The notes: a model not told the origin generated them from the letters alone. A stretch of DNA of 64,000 nucleotides from Welwitschia mirabilis (GCA_051453625.1 JBOZIK010000001.1:84982730-85046729); one strand, 5' to 3'; shown: positions 22,401-34,721, counted from the first letter of the stretch. Program-made: numbers and translations.

Positions 22401-23440
22401 AATATTACCTCATTGAAGTGAGATTAAAAATGCTATAAGTGTCAACTTTGCATAATAATCTAACAAAAATAAATAATTATGACCACAAGGATGAAGTAAA
22501 ATTTATTAATAAGAAAGAAGTTAGACATGTAAAATTAATTGAAAAATTTTTTATAAGCCTTAACGTCCATCAGTGTCATCCAGACAAAAGCACAAGACAT
22601 AGTTAAAAAAATCACAAATCAATAAAAGAAAAATAAGAATAATGAAAAAAGGAAAGATACAATCATTAGCAAGAAAATTACAAAAAGTATTCAACACAAT
22701 AAGGGTGAGAACAAAAATGAAAAAAGGAGGAATAATAAAAAACCCATAAAATCTCAATCAAACTTAATAAAAAATAGACCTATAATTTCAAATACAATAA
22801 TCTAATTTAGAATATCCTATTATGTTTCTTCATTCTATTCTCTTAAAAATATTCAAAGAAACATCTTTTCCTTTTCTACCAAGTCCAATTTAGCTTTTAA
22901 TGATAAATCTTTTTTCAAAGTATGAATTAGGATATCATGGACTTCTGAATAGGAGAAAATCTTATCTTTTTAATAATCCATACTTTAATCTAAGACTTAG
23001 AAAACTTCTTAAGTATATTAAATCTTCATTCATCATTTATCCTAAGAATCTTTCTCCAAAATTTTTAATTCATAATAGAACCAATAATATTTTTGAACCT
23101 TAATATCAATCTTTAAATGACATCTATAGTTAGAATTCTTCATATCATGCATTTGATAATAGATTGTTCTTTCATAAATTATCTAAACTCTTTATCTCTC
23201 ATATTGCAAGTGAATTTTGTGGAGCCAAAATACTACCTTATCATGTATATGTGCGTTTCATGTTTTATCAATTGGTCTTTATTTGGTTTGGTCCTTAAAA
23301 TACAATATCCTAGGACCTGAATAAATTCTTTTTTCTTGTCTTTTCAAATAAAAGTTTTGAATAGAATTTAGGATTTGAATAAAATTTATTTTTTAGTTTA
23401 CTTTGGCATTTGCTTTTAATTTTATGTGTTATGTTTTTGT
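22401..23440 (+). other. Unidentified segment replacing RT-RNase H-IN in A3
   Basis: In A1 and A5 more than 2 kb of RT, RNase H and integrase separate the protease from the integrase end. Here about 1 kb of unrelated sequence stands instead. It includes a Lys/Asn-rich stretch (22560-22760), a frame open for 67 codons at 22900-23103 (with LLNRRKSYLFNN and LRKLLKYIKSS) and a frame open at about 23146-23298 (NRLFFHKLSKLFISHIASEF). I do not recognise these. They could be a captured host or organelle fragment, an older nested insertion, or chance frames in AT-rich DNA. Confidence 0.5.
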
Positions 23441-23650
23441 TCTTAGTTTTTATTTTTATTTCAATAAATAAATAGTTAGATGATTAAGTTATTATCTTTT
23501 AGAGAAAGTGCATTTTTTATGGCTTATTTGAAATTTCCAATTTTAATAATAAGAAAATTCAAAAAATTGGCAAAGGTTGAAAATCCATGTCTTATCAAAA
23601 GATCTTAAACATATTAGAAGTAATTGTTTTGAAAATCCTCCTCCATTATA
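23441..23650 (+). pseudogene. A3 integrase C-terminal remnant
   Basis: Sequence around 23470-23560 (ATTATCTTTTAGAGAAAGTGCA) matches the integrase C-terminal segment of A4 (32320-32400) and A5 (55660-55720), including the equivalent of the LLRKAHSNG motif. Only the final part survives, directly after the unidentified segment. Confidence 0.6.
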
Positions 23651-25950
23651 TAAATTCTTTCTTAGTCTATTATTTTATTGGACATCATGCTATCACTTGA
23701 ACATCTTTAAACTTGACTTATGTTTTACTTTATGAAGTTACTATGATTAGTAATTTTTACTTAGACACTTTGAAAGTGATAAGATTAGATTCACCCAATC
23801 TTAAGAAATTCAAATGTTTATGAACTTTATTTGAAGGAACATGCTTTAGTTTTTATGTTTTATTTTAATGGTATGAGTTTTTAGTTATTTGAAGGTGTTC
23901 TTTCCTTTTCTTTCATCTCATTTCTTCACCTTCATCTTTATGAGTGTGTGATCATGTTGGATTTATTTTGAAGAAGTACTAAAAGAAGAAGAAGAAGAAG
24001 AAGAAGAATGAGCATGATCTATTTTTTCTATGCTAAATACATGGTCACCATACTAGGATAAATTTTCCTAAAAGAAATCTTTAGTAGTATTGGTAGCTAT
24101 GGAAACTTCAGTAGGGAATTAGTTGGACATGCTTCATAGATCCCTACTTCTTAGACTATAGTTGTACTTCCATTTTCATGGATTAAAATAAAATACTTTG
24201 AGGCTATAGGATTAATGATATTCCTAGTGTCATCAAAGGTATTGCTTGTTTTCTAGACTCATTGTGCTTATAGTATTTCCACATGATCATTTCACTTTTG
24301 TGGATTTAGGTGTGTTTTGAGATGTTAGTAAGTAAGTCCATTTTCAAGCAGCTTTTGATCTTATCATTTATTATTTAAAAACATTCATTACTTAGAATTG
24401 TCATAATTAATACCTATTAGAGTGGTATTTTATGAAGTTTTTACATTATGTTATGCATCCTTAATCAAATAATTTTATGATTTCTTCCATGAGGGTTTGC
24501 TAGTACACAATCTTCTTCATGTTCCTAAGTTATCCATCTCTGTTTTGTTTTTCTTAGTTGTTTTCTTTGGTATTTCAAAGTTCTTTTTGTACTTTTTAAT
24601 TATAAATATTTATGACTTAATCATTTGGTAGTTTTCTTATGATTTTTTATTTTCATTTGCAAATTTTTTCATTATAGGAGTGGATTTTTCTTTTTGCAAA
24701 TAAATGTTCTTTTCATTTATAATGATAGTTTTTCCCATATTTTTGAGTTTAGTTCTTTCATTTTCTTTGTGAATTTTGCTGTATTCAATACTATTTTTTA
24801 GTAATTATGAGTTGATGGTGCTATTATCTTTCTTAGCTTGGTGCATTTAGTTCCTTTATCATGTTTTGATTTATTGTGATTCCTAGCCATTTCTCATATC
24901 TTAGAATTTCTAATACTTTTCTTAAACCTTTGTGATATTATCTAAGCTTAATTTATTTTGTTGATAATTTAATTTCTATTAATCCTTTAAAAACCCCTGT
25001 CATCATTCTTATCATCTAGATGAATAGGCAGACGATACACAAATATTTTCTAAGGTGCATCATCTTTCTGTTTCATCTTTTTTTTGCCTCTTTATAACCT
25101 TCTTTTCATTCACAAATTATTGCTTCCAGTGCTGTCTATTTACTTATTTGTACTTAACTTACATATTAATATTTTTCCATCTTACGTTAGTGTGATATTG
25201 TATATATTGATTTACCTATGGAGGGAACAAAATATATCTTTTGAGATATTTTTGAGAAAAAATTAGAACTTTTAAGGGGAATTTTAAATTTTTATGAGAC
25301 ATATCCTTAGTGTACTAATCTAATTCTGAATGCCTATTATTTGAGTGATACATATTATGAATATTGTTTACTAAATCATGCACTTAACAATAAAATATTT
25401 GTAGTATGTTTTTTTTATAAGAATGATACAAACAAATCATGAAGCCCTGAATAAAAGGAATAATGTTATGATTGATTATTTTTTTTATATCTTTCCTTGT
25501 ATATTATGCTTAAGAACTCAATGTTTATCTTATGAATATCATTTTTAAGTTATTACCCTTTTTGATTATATATAGATACTAATTATGAATATACACATTA
25601 ATTTATCTTATGATGATTATTTTTGTTATAACATCCAATGTCTATCTTTTTGATATGATAAATGTTCTAAGTAGGAGGCTAATGCATAGATAAGTATTTT
25701 GTTCATATTTTTTGAGAAGCATGATTGTAGGTAATTGATTTTACAGATTGATTTTTAAGAGCCTATCATCCCCATAATCATCTGGATGATAGCTTGGATG
25801 ACGTCATGATCACTTCATTTACCAAGGTAAAACATTTTGGTTTATTAAATTTTATGATTTAATCCTGCATACTAAGGTTTTTGAACTTAAATTAGATGTC
25901 CATAGTTAGTATTTATCTTAGTCAATTTGGCTTGCAATAACTGATAAGAC
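23651..25950 (+). other. A3 3' untranslated region
   Basis: No supported gene. The stretch 23690-23840 matches A4 32560-32720. A GAA-type microsatellite (about 23975-24010) precedes the conserved block with GGTAGCTATGG (about 24035-24300). Nested palindromes occur at 24999-25037 and 25765-25802 (ATCATCC...ATCATCTGGATGAT...GGATGA). The 60-codon frame at 25084-25266 is unsupported. The region ends at a polypurine tract, GACTAAGTGAAAGGCT (25947-25962). Confidence 0.65.
25765..25802. repeat. Nested palindrome, best-preserved copy
   Basis: Inner arms ATCATC/GATGAT surround a TG centre, and outer arms ATCATCC/GGATGAC flank them, so one 38-base segment can fold as two stacked stems. Equivalent modules recur in the LTRs, leaders and 3' UTRs of the Athila-like elements here. 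Confidence 0.75.
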
Positions 25951-25972
25951 TAAGTGAAAGGCTATGTTACAA

Positions 25973-27196
25973 TGCCAAATTGTATATTTTTTATGTGGTA
26001 TTTTGGGTAGTTTTATAGGACATTTAAATAGGTTTAAGTATAAAATGATAATTATTAAAAGTCAAGGAGAAAATCATGGAAATACATAATCACCAGCACA
26101 TTTGAAGGCATTTTGAATCAATTATAATACTTCATTTTTTAAGGAGGAATTAATGTATTACAAGGCTAAATTTACTTGATGAAAAATATTGAATAAGTTT
26201 GTTGTCCCCTCCATTATCCAAATGATTACTAGAATGATACCACTTGCATGCTGATTAGGATACTGACTGAACTAACATGGAGGTTAAACATAGAACTCTA
26301 TTGATGTGGCATCATCCTGACCATTATATGAATGATAATAAAGATGATAATCTAATTTTAGTTAGTGTATCAAACTTCATCTAACTTATGCAACATGTCA
26401 TGCTCCTTTTGCATGCCATTAGGGTTTCTCATGTGTTAGCTAAGATTATCTATTTTTTAGTGGATTATGTTAATAAACACCAACTTTGCCCTTAACTCTA
26501 ATCAATTTTATTACATCACAAATTCTCATAATAGGAGATTTAAGGGCTGAAGATTCATCTGTTAGTTACAAAGAGGGATCTTCCTTACTATTAGACTATG
26601 TCTCCTTCATCAAGGTGCTACTACTTTATAAAAAAATGTTGGTTTAACTTTTAATAGAAATCTCCTTTTAGTTTTATATTCATGTGCATGTCCCTTATGG
26701 TTTATATTGGCTATGATTGTATCAAAAGTTTATAATTAATATAGGTCATGAAGGGGAACTTTTATCAAGGTTGAAAATCATTAATTTAGGATTTACACTG
26801 TAATTTTATATTCATAGATTAAATCATTATCTATTTTCATATTATGTTCAATACACTTGATAGTGTAGATCAGTTAGGATTATTAGTAGATTCCTTAATT
26901 TATTTAGGTTATATAGGATCGGTCTTGATGGCAAAGATTTGGTAGTGAGATAGATATTGCATTTAGAGTAGATTGCATTGACATTTTCATAGTGTATTTA
27001 CTTTTCTTGCATTATTTATTTTTGTTTTAAAACTTTACTTTTTAAAAAGCAATTTTCTTTCTTCTCACCTAATGCCTTCAACGGATTATGATATTTGGGC
27101 CCACTGCCATTTATGTTAGTGTGTTGTATTTGTGCATATATTTGTGATTATTAGGATTTAACTAAGAATGTAACATTTGCATAAATATGCACTGCA
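25973..27196 (+). repeat. 3' LTR of A3
   Basis: Starts TGCCAAATTGTATA after the polypurine tract, ends TGCACTGCA. It aligns with 18515-19654 throughout, for example the shared CAACTT..CCCTT segment after TTATCTATTTTTTAGTG. It contains GGAGATTTAAGGGCTGAAGATTCATC (R/U5 segment, in part), lost from the 5' LTR. Confidence 0.85.
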
Positions 27197-27524
27197 ATGA
27201 AGGTTAAAATTAGTATTTATTAAGATTTTAGATTATACTAAGCTAGTGTATTTTTTTATTAAGATACTAATCTTAAAAAATATCAAGCTAGAATCAAGTA
27301 TTATAATGTATCATCCATTACTTTTTGATATTTAGTTTGGTTTTGATCAACTTGGCTTTTGAATCATATATTTAGAATTAAAAATTAATGACATGAAAGC
27401 ATAGAATGATCATATCTATTTGTTTTATAAAATATTGATCCCTTTTATGCCTTTGATTTTTATTTTTTTATCACTCATCTTAAATAAAATATCATCAGAA
27501 AATCATAGCTTAATTTTGTTAAAA
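27197..27524 (+). other. Host strip between A3 and A4, probably C3 LTR continued
   Basis: Opens with GTTAAAATTAGTATTTATTA (27202-27221), which repeats 18461-18480 upstream of A3. The remainder is AT-rich and shows no coding potential. It is the spacer between two nested Athila-like insertions in the same orientation. Confidence 0.55.
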
Positions 27525-28789
27525 TCCTAAATTATATATATTTGATGGTGTATTTGATTACTTTTGTAAGATATTTAGAGACGTTTAGGTGGAGTTTTAA
27601 TGATTATGAAGAATTAATGGAATGATCATGAAAACATGCAAATCTTAGTGCATTTAGAAATATTTTGAGCAGATTCTAATACTTAACATTTTGAGGAGGA
27701 GCCCAATGATTTAGGAGGCTAATTTTTCTTAACTTAAGAACTTAGTAGAATGTCATTTAAATGGTCATCTAGATAATAGTTACTAGACAATAGTATATTT
27801 TAAGTTAATGGGGATGCTAACATGGACTAAGATTAAAAACTGAAGAATCATCTTTTATTGTGGAGTATCATCCTCATAATCATCTAGACAATAGTTAGAA
27901 TAATACTTATTTTATATGATGATGAATACAATTTATTATCTTTGTGAATGGGCATGCACCTCATTTGGGCTACTGGGATTTCATTTTTGACTTGTAGGAT
28001 TTGTTTCCAGAATCTTTCATGTAGAACTATAAGTACCTCCTTTGTCCTCACTTTCATTTTACCATTGTTTGTACCTAAAATCTTGTGATGGGAGATCAAA
28101 GGATAAGAGCTTCATCCTAGCTACAGAGAGGGATCTTCCTTAGTGTTGGGCTATGTATTCTTTGTTGAGGTGCTGATGCTTTGTAAGTGGATGCTTTGTT
28201 CACAACTAATAAAAAGGTTGATTCACTTATATTATGTGCATCTCCCTTATGGTTTATGTTGACTATAATTTTGTGATAGCTTTATAGTTAATCTATATCA
28301 TAATAAAAACCTATGAGAGGTTGATATTATTAGTTTAGTATTTACATTCCATTTCATATTGCATTTTAATAACTATAGCATTTGTATTTATTTACACGTT
28401 ATTCGATGTACCTTATAACTTAAATTGATTAGGATTAAGTAACAGTTATTTCTTTATCAATTCAGATTATAAGGGCTGATCTTAGTAATAACAAATTGGT
28501 AGTCAAATAGACTTAGTATTTAGAATTATTTCATTTGCATCTCATTTATAAGCATTGCATTAGCATTCATCTTGCATTGTAGTTTTTGGATTGTTCTTGT
28601 TGTATTCACTTAAACAGAAAAGACTAAAAATAGCTTCATAAAATTAATTCTCTAACTTTTAGCCTAGTACCTTCGATAGATTATAACATTTGGATTAAAT
28701 CTCAACTATACTATCATGTGTTTTTCTCAAGTATTTATGATTGACATGGATTTGCTTAAGGACTTTAAGGATCGTACAAATTGACATCA
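27525..28789 (+). repeat. 5' LTR of A4
   Basis: Aligns with 34722-35990. The first base pair TG has become TC. Palindromic modules lie near 27748-27790 and 27865-27905. The TATA region reads ACTATAAGTACC near 28027-28038, against GCTATAAATACC in the 3' LTR. Confidence 0.8.
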
Positions 28790-28797
28790 TAAGATTT

Positions 28798-28815
28798 TGG
28801 CATCGTTGTGGGAAA
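28798..28815 (+). other. A4 primer-binding site (tRNA-Asp type)
   Basis: TGGCATCGTTGTGGGAAA, differing from the Athila/Tat primer site mainly by transitions. It lies eight bases after the LTR. Confidence 0.85.
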
Positions 28816-28853
28816 GGCTACAAGAAGCTATAGGATTGTCACTATAATATGTA

Positions 28854-28909
28854 NNNNNNNNNNNNNNNNNNNNNNNNNNNNNNNNNNNNNNNNNNNNNNN
28901 NNNNNNNNN
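28854..28909. other. Assembly gap, 56 N
   Basis: Unknown bases inside the A4 leader. The odd length suggests an estimated gap or masked sequence rather than a fixed placeholder. Confidence 0.95.
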
Positions 28910-29640
28910 CTAGATTTCATAAGTTTATTTTTGTAAATTTTTTCGTAGAGTTATAAAGCCTTGTTATCTCCTTTATCATTCAAACTTCAAGTGGATGATG
29001 GATTATAACTAGGATTTTTAGTTTCTTTTCTACAATTATATTTACTTATTTTTAGTAGTTTTTGGTAGCATAATAAATTCAATGTCATTCCTTATGTCAT
29101 ATAGATGACTAAGTGGGTGATAGTTACTCATTTTTATTTCTACTTCTGTTTTCTATAATTCAGTTTTTCTTTGGTTTTTTATTTTCTTAAATAAATGATC
29201 GTCTTGTATATTATCCAAATGACAATCAAGACAATGATTGTGTATACATTTTTTCTAAGTATGCAGGAACATAATGAATTCTAGTAAAATGATGAAATAT
29301 CAAAGGAAATGAAGCTTAATCGAAGAGAATATTAAAAAAGACTTATTCAACTATGAGAGAAATTCAAGTATGTACATCATAGATATGAAAAAAGATCAAA
29401 GAATTTCTAGAATTAATGAGGATAATTTTTTGCTTTCATTATTTTAAAATCAAATTTTTAAAAAGAATATTTTGAGAATAATAGAATAGAAGCAAATAAT
29501 TTTATTTCTGGTTTGTCTATAATAAATCCAACGTAAAAGCTTAAGCAAGTAGCTTCATCTAGTATACCAATCATGTTAGAAACATCTAATTCAATTATGA
29601 ATGTTACGCTTAGAGATTTAGTAATTAACAAAAAATGTAA
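28910..29640 (+). other. A4 leader with palindromes
   Basis: Non-coding. The module at about 29083-29121 (GTCATTCC...GTCATATAGATGAC...GGTGAT) has the same nested arrangement as in A3. The tail 29535-29610 aligns with the pre-gag segment of A3. Confidence 0.6.
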
Positions 29641-30520
29641 AATCTAAAACCCTTTTAACTTGCCTTGCAGTAATAATATAGCACTTAAAAATTTAAGTGC
29701 ATATCCAGTAGTTTTGAGAGAGCCTAATGAGGACCCATTTCAACACCTAACTAACATTAAACAACTTGTACTTACCTTGGAGAATGGAAAAAAATGAATT
29801 AGTGATAGAACCTACATGGCCATCTTTCTTATCACACTTAGAGGAAAGGCCAAACTTTGGCTCAGAACCATTTCACATAAGACTCTTAAGTCTTGAAATC
29901 AAGTGTAGAAAGCTTTCATTAAGAGATTTATAAGTAAAAATACCATGAAGAAAAGAAGAAAGGAAGTTGTCAACTTTCAACAATAGCCCCATGAAGATTA
30001 TGCCATAACTTATGAGTAATTTATCATAGCAATTCATTCCAAACCTATTGCTGAATTTTATAAAGAAGAGTTGGTAGCTTATTTTTACAGTGAATGAAAT
30101 AGTTAAATAAAACAACTTGTAGTCTTTAGTTATGATGGTAACATGATGAACTTAACTCTAGATGAATCATAGAAGTCATCAAAAGAACTAGTAGAGATAA
30201 GTCAAACTTAATCAAAATCAACTTATAAGGAAAATCAAACTATAGACCAAATAATAAGAGATATAAAGAAAGAAAGATATGACAAGAAGGAAGAGCAATG
30301 TGATTCAACTAATCTAATTAAGGATTTTACTACTACTTTCGAGGAGTATACTTAAATCATAGTTGATGCTAAAGTAGCAAATGAGAGGAACATAATTTCA
30401 ATGTGTGATTTATGTAAATAATAACTATCATTTAACAAAATAATACCCATTATTACTAACATGTAAATAGAGGATGTACGAGAAATATGTGCCTTCAACT
30501 AAAGGCCTTTCAACTTTAGC
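29641..30520 (+). pseudogene. A4 gag relic
   Basis: The best-preserved capsid-like domain here: LREPNEDPFQHLTNIKQL, then MAIFLITLRGKAKLWL, FIKRFISKNTMKKRRKE, and PHEDYAITYE. This is the retrotransposon gag domain order of Athila. The zinc knuckle near 30400 begins MCDLCK and then breaks. Only a few stops interrupt 29690-30170. An antisense open frame at 29873-30115 is a shadow. Confidence 0.8.
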
Positions 30521-31250
30521 TATTAATCATAATATCAAATAAGGAGTTGGAAATCAAATTTTCAACCTTTTGAGAATAGATTTAAGAATTTAATTTTTTA
30601 ATCAAGTAACTCTAACTTTCAAGAAATTACCTTAAATTTTGAACAAAGTCAGAGTAATTTACTTAGAGAGTTAATAAACGAGTTAAAGAAAATGTAATAA
30701 AGGACCAACACAACCATTAAGAACCAAAGTAAGAACATGAAGAATTTAGTTAGTGTACTTTAATAAATGATGTTAATTAATCAATAATCATAAGGGTGTC
30801 TTGCATCTCAACCTTTACTAAATCTAAATGAAGTTAAAAGGGATTAGAAAGTAATGATTACAAGTGGAATTGATATACTACCACATACTCATGAGGCTTC
30901 AATTTTCAAGAATGATGAGAAATATGAGTAAGCGAATGATGTAAAATCTTAAAAATTCATAACTTTCATCAAATCTTAGAAGATAATCCTACCGCAAAAA
31001 AATATTCATAAAAAAAAAAAGGAAGAGACCATCTACCTGTTGGCTTGATAGAATGAATATAAATCCTACTCATGATGAACACTTGAAATATTTAATATAA
31101 GACATGAGAATTAACTCATCCTTTTAGAAACTCTTACAATAAAATCCTAAGTATGCTAAGTTATGAAAAGACCTATTTAGAAGAAAACAAAAATGTACTA
31201 TTACTAATAAGATATTTCTTACACAATCTATCTCCAACTTAGTCATGTAA
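30521..31250 (+). pseudogene. A4 gag C-terminal linker
   Basis: Asn/Lys-rich, coiled-coil-like coding relic between the zinc knuckle and protease, equivalent to 21261-21900 of A3. Broken in all frames. Confidence 0.5.
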
Positions 31251-31740
31251 AAATGTCCTAAGTTTAAAGACCCTGGGATAATAAAGGAGAGTGTTACTTT
31301 GGAAAGAAAACAAAAGACTTACAAAGCCTTAATAGATATAAGAGAAACTACAAAAATTATGCCCCTTCACAGGTGCAAAAATCCTAGGTTGAAAAATAGA
31401 ATTATACCTACATGAATCACCTTACAGTTAGCCAATACTTTGATCAAGAAATTATGGGATTATTAAAGACTTAGTTATCTAAATAGAAGAAGTCTTATAC
31501 CCATAGATATTCTTATTATTAAATAAAAATATAATAGAAGTTATCTATTGCTCATAGGAAGACCTTTTTCTGCAACTTTCTGTTGGATCATAAATACACA
31601 AACTAAAATAATGGAATGTTACATAGGCAACAAAAAAAGTTCATTTTTAGAGTTTTCAATGCTATTGAGAAAGATACAGGATATGAGTGGAACATAGAAC
31701 AATAAGTTAAAACAAGTTTAATTTTACAACATTTATCAGT
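31251..31740 (+). pseudogene. A4 aspartic protease relic
   Basis: ALIDIRETTKIMPLH near 31328-31372 corresponds to DLGAS...MPL: the catalytic Asp is kept but the Gly is lost. LIGRPFSATFCWIINTQ (about 31554-31604) matches the family's ILGRPFLATA segment well. Sequence past 31740 no longer matches pol until the integrase end. Confidence 0.7.
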
Positions 31741-31984
31741 TAAATAAAGGTTTTTAATGCTATATGAGTTAACTTTGTATAATGATCCAACTCAAATAAA
31801 TAGTTTAAATTCTTTAAACTTTGATGAACTCAACTATAATCACTTAGGAACTGATAGTTTTGATGATTGATTTTTTGATGAATAACTCTTTGATGTTAAA
31901 CAATTCTATGTGATCTCTTCTACTCATCCTATGCCTTGTATCAATAAGAAAACTTAGGCTTCTAAAATCAATGATGTTACTTGG

Positions 31985-32480
31985 GATTACTATACTACTT
32001 GATGAAATTCTATTAGCTTTTCACCCCATAAAATTGTGTACAAAAAAGTTTGTATCTTACCAGTTGATGTTTGCTATAATTCTTATTATTCTATTCCTTA
32101 AATTAATATTGTAAACTTAGATGAAAATATTAGGACTCAAGTATACCAACTAGATCACTTAAATAAAAAATGTATTATGTCATATAGTATCAACTTATTT
32201 ATAAAACCTAAGCCAAGTTCAAACATGACAAAAAGTTAACTCATAAGCAATTTGAGCTAAGTCAACTAGTCCTTTTATACAATACCTAAGTACATCTTTT
32301 ACATGATAAGTTAACCTTTAAATGATTAGGTTCATATCTTTTAAGAAAAGCACATTCTAATGGATTAGGTAAAATCTCTAATTTAAACATTGGAAAAATT
32401 TAGAAGGTTAATAGATAAAGATTAAAATTTATAAGTTACCTACTAATCAAATCTCAAATACGGTAGAAGCAATTTATCTT
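31985..32480 (+). pseudogene. A4 integrase C-terminal relic
   Basis: Frames show FSPHKIVYKKVCILPVDV (Athila MSPYRLVYGKACHLPVE), a region with INIVNLDENIRTQVYQLDHL, then VLLYNT...HDKLTFKWLG and LLRKAHSNGLG. This is the last part of integrase, after the catalytic core. It follows the protease relic after only about 250 unassigned bases, which places the deletion of RT, RNase H and the IN core. Confidence 0.75.
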
Positions 32481-34721
32481 TAAAGCCTTTCTTATTAAGG
32501 AGAACTTCCCTTCTGCTACTGTTTAAATTTTTCCTTAGCTAATTTCTTTGGTTAACATCATGCTAGTACTTGAAAATCTTTTATTTGACTTATGGATTAC
32601 TTTATGAAGTTACCATGTCTAGTAACCTTTTACTTAATCATTTTAAAGTGATAAGATTTGATTCACCCAATACTAAGACATTCATATATTTATAGACTTC
32701 ATTTTAAAGGAAAATTCCTTAGTTCTTATTATTATATCTGAATGGCATAAGTCCCAGTTATCTAGGTATGTTCTTTGTTGTTTATTATTTCATTAATTCA
32801 CCCCTGTTCTTAACAGTACTTGGTCTTATGGGATTTATATTTCTTTCAACAACAACAACAACAACAATAATAATAATAATAATAATGATGATGATGATGA
32901 TGATGATGATGACCATGATCTCTTATATCTAAGATAAAAACATGATTAATATGATGTCCTACTGCATGGGGGTAAATTTTCTCAAGAGGAATCTTTGGTA
33001 GTATTGGTAGCTATGGGAACTCCACTGGGGGGTCAGTTGGCCATTCCTTGTGGATCCTAACTCCTTTGATAATGGTTGCACTTATTTTATTATAAAATGA
33101 CTATTATTTAGAGGATACAGAATTAGTAATGTTCTTGGTATCATCAAAGGCATTGCTTATTTTCTAGACTTATTATGCATATAGTACTCCCATATAATCA
33201 TTTCACTTTTTAGGATTCTGATGTGTTTTGGATGTAAGTAGGTGAATCCATCTCTGAATATATTTTGATCTTATCATTCATTGGTTGAAAACATTATATC
33301 TATTTGACATCATCATAATCACTACCTATTCAACCTATGAAGTTTTTACATTATGTCATGCATTATTGATTAAGTGATTTTAGGATTTCTATCAAGGGAC
33401 TTTGCTAGGTTAGAATTTAGGGTAGGCAGCCAATATTTTTCATGTTCCTCATTATCCACTTTCACTTTTTATTTTCCCTAGTTATTTTTCTTAGTATTTC
33501 AAAATTATTTTATTATTATTTCATCATAATACATAAGAATTTATCATTCAATAGTTTTTTTATTGTTTTTATTTTACTTGTGGTTATTGACATTCTTTTA
33601 GCACTTTGCAAATGATGTTCCTTTAGCTTATGATGTCATTTATCCCATATGATCCTTTAGCATCTTTTTGAGTTTCCATATATTGGCTTTTTTATTATGA
33701 CTTTTTTATGATGATCCTTAGATTTTATTTATTTATCAGACTTTATGATGACTTTTTGAGGTCTTAATATTATTGTCATTTATTATCTTATCTTACCTGG
33801 ACTTTACTTTCTGCTAACCTATCTTAAAGGTCTGTCATCCATTTGGTCGTCTAGATGACATGGTGGATAATACTTAAAATGTATTTTTTTTAATATTTTT
33901 CTTCTTATGTTAATGTAATATGGGATGTCTTGATTCATATGTGGGGATAGGACATATTTTTGAGATATTTTCAAGCAAATGTTTTAATAATAAAGATCAT
34001 CTTTTAGCTTTTATGATACATATATGTGATGTACTAGTCAGTTACAATTTCATATTATTTGTGTGATATGCATTATGGTTATTGTTTAGTAGCACATGCA
34101 CTAGATAGTAGGCTCTTAGAACATACTTTCTAGTTAAGGAGGAGTATCTTCCTTCTCTACCTTTACCTATGAGCTTCCGTATAAGCTTAGCTATAACACC
34201 ATGAGGGAAGTAATGTTATGATTATATTTGATATATTTATCCCTTATGGATTGTACTTAAAACTCACTAATTAATTTATATACATCACTTTAAGTTATCA
34301 CTGATTGATTTATATACATCATTATTTTTCTAAGTTATCATGGTTATATCTTATAATGATTTTTGTGTATGACATTTAATTTTTATTTTATGATTTGATA
34401 AACATTTTAAGTATAGGATTAACACAGATTATAGTACTCTAATTTTTCTAATGATTATGTTGAAATATACTTGATTTTCATTCTAATTTTTTAATCCTAT
34501 CATCCTCATGACCATCGGGATGATAACATGGATGATAGCCCTATTACACATCTAGCTAATGTAATAAATTAGATCGCCAATTTTTGATATTTGATTTTGC
34601 ATGGTAAATATTTTTGAACATAATTTATCTTTCTTAGTTGCTATCTATCTTAGTCAATTTATCTCATAATTTGTACTTATTTACTTACTTTTTTAGAGAC
34701 TAATAAGGCTAAGTGAGGGGC
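32481..34721 (+). other. A4 3' untranslated region
   Basis: No gene supported. It contains a compound microsatellite (32847-32912), the conserved block with GGTAGCTATGGGAACTCC (about 32960-33060), palindromes at 33834-33869 and 34499-34536, and the polypurine tract AAGGCTAAGTGAGGGGCT (34696-34713) eight bases before the 3' LTR. Confidence 0.7.
32847..32912. repeat. Compound trinucleotide microsatellite (CAA)7(TAA)6(TGA)9
   Basis: Three perfect trinucleotide blocks follow each other without interruption. The sister elements A1 and A3 carry GAA/AGA-type repeats at the same place, just before the conserved 3'-UTR block. The perfect state contrasts with the decay around it, so it is still mutating in length. 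Confidence 0.95.

Larger units (their letters stand above)
18515..27196 (+). mobile_element. Athila-like element A3, polymerase region lost
   Basis: Plus-strand element of 8.7 kb with LTRs of 1140 and 1224 bp, decayed tRNA-Asp primer site, palindrome-rich leader, gag, protease, an unidentified segment in place of RT, RNase H and the IN core, a short integrase C-terminal remnant, the conserved 3'-UTR block and polypurine tract. It sits in the C3 copia LTR. It belongs to the same family as A1 and A4 by LTR ends, gag, protease and 3' UTR. Decay is heavy throughout. Confidence 0.85.

Noticed and set aside
22560-22757. 65-codon minus frame with hydrophobic, membrane-like residues
   Set aside because: Antisense to a Lys/Asn-rich stretch; Phe/Leu/Ile runs are what an A-rich strand gives in reverse.
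29873-30115. 80-codon minus frame
   Set aside because: Antisense to the well-preserved gag domain of A4.
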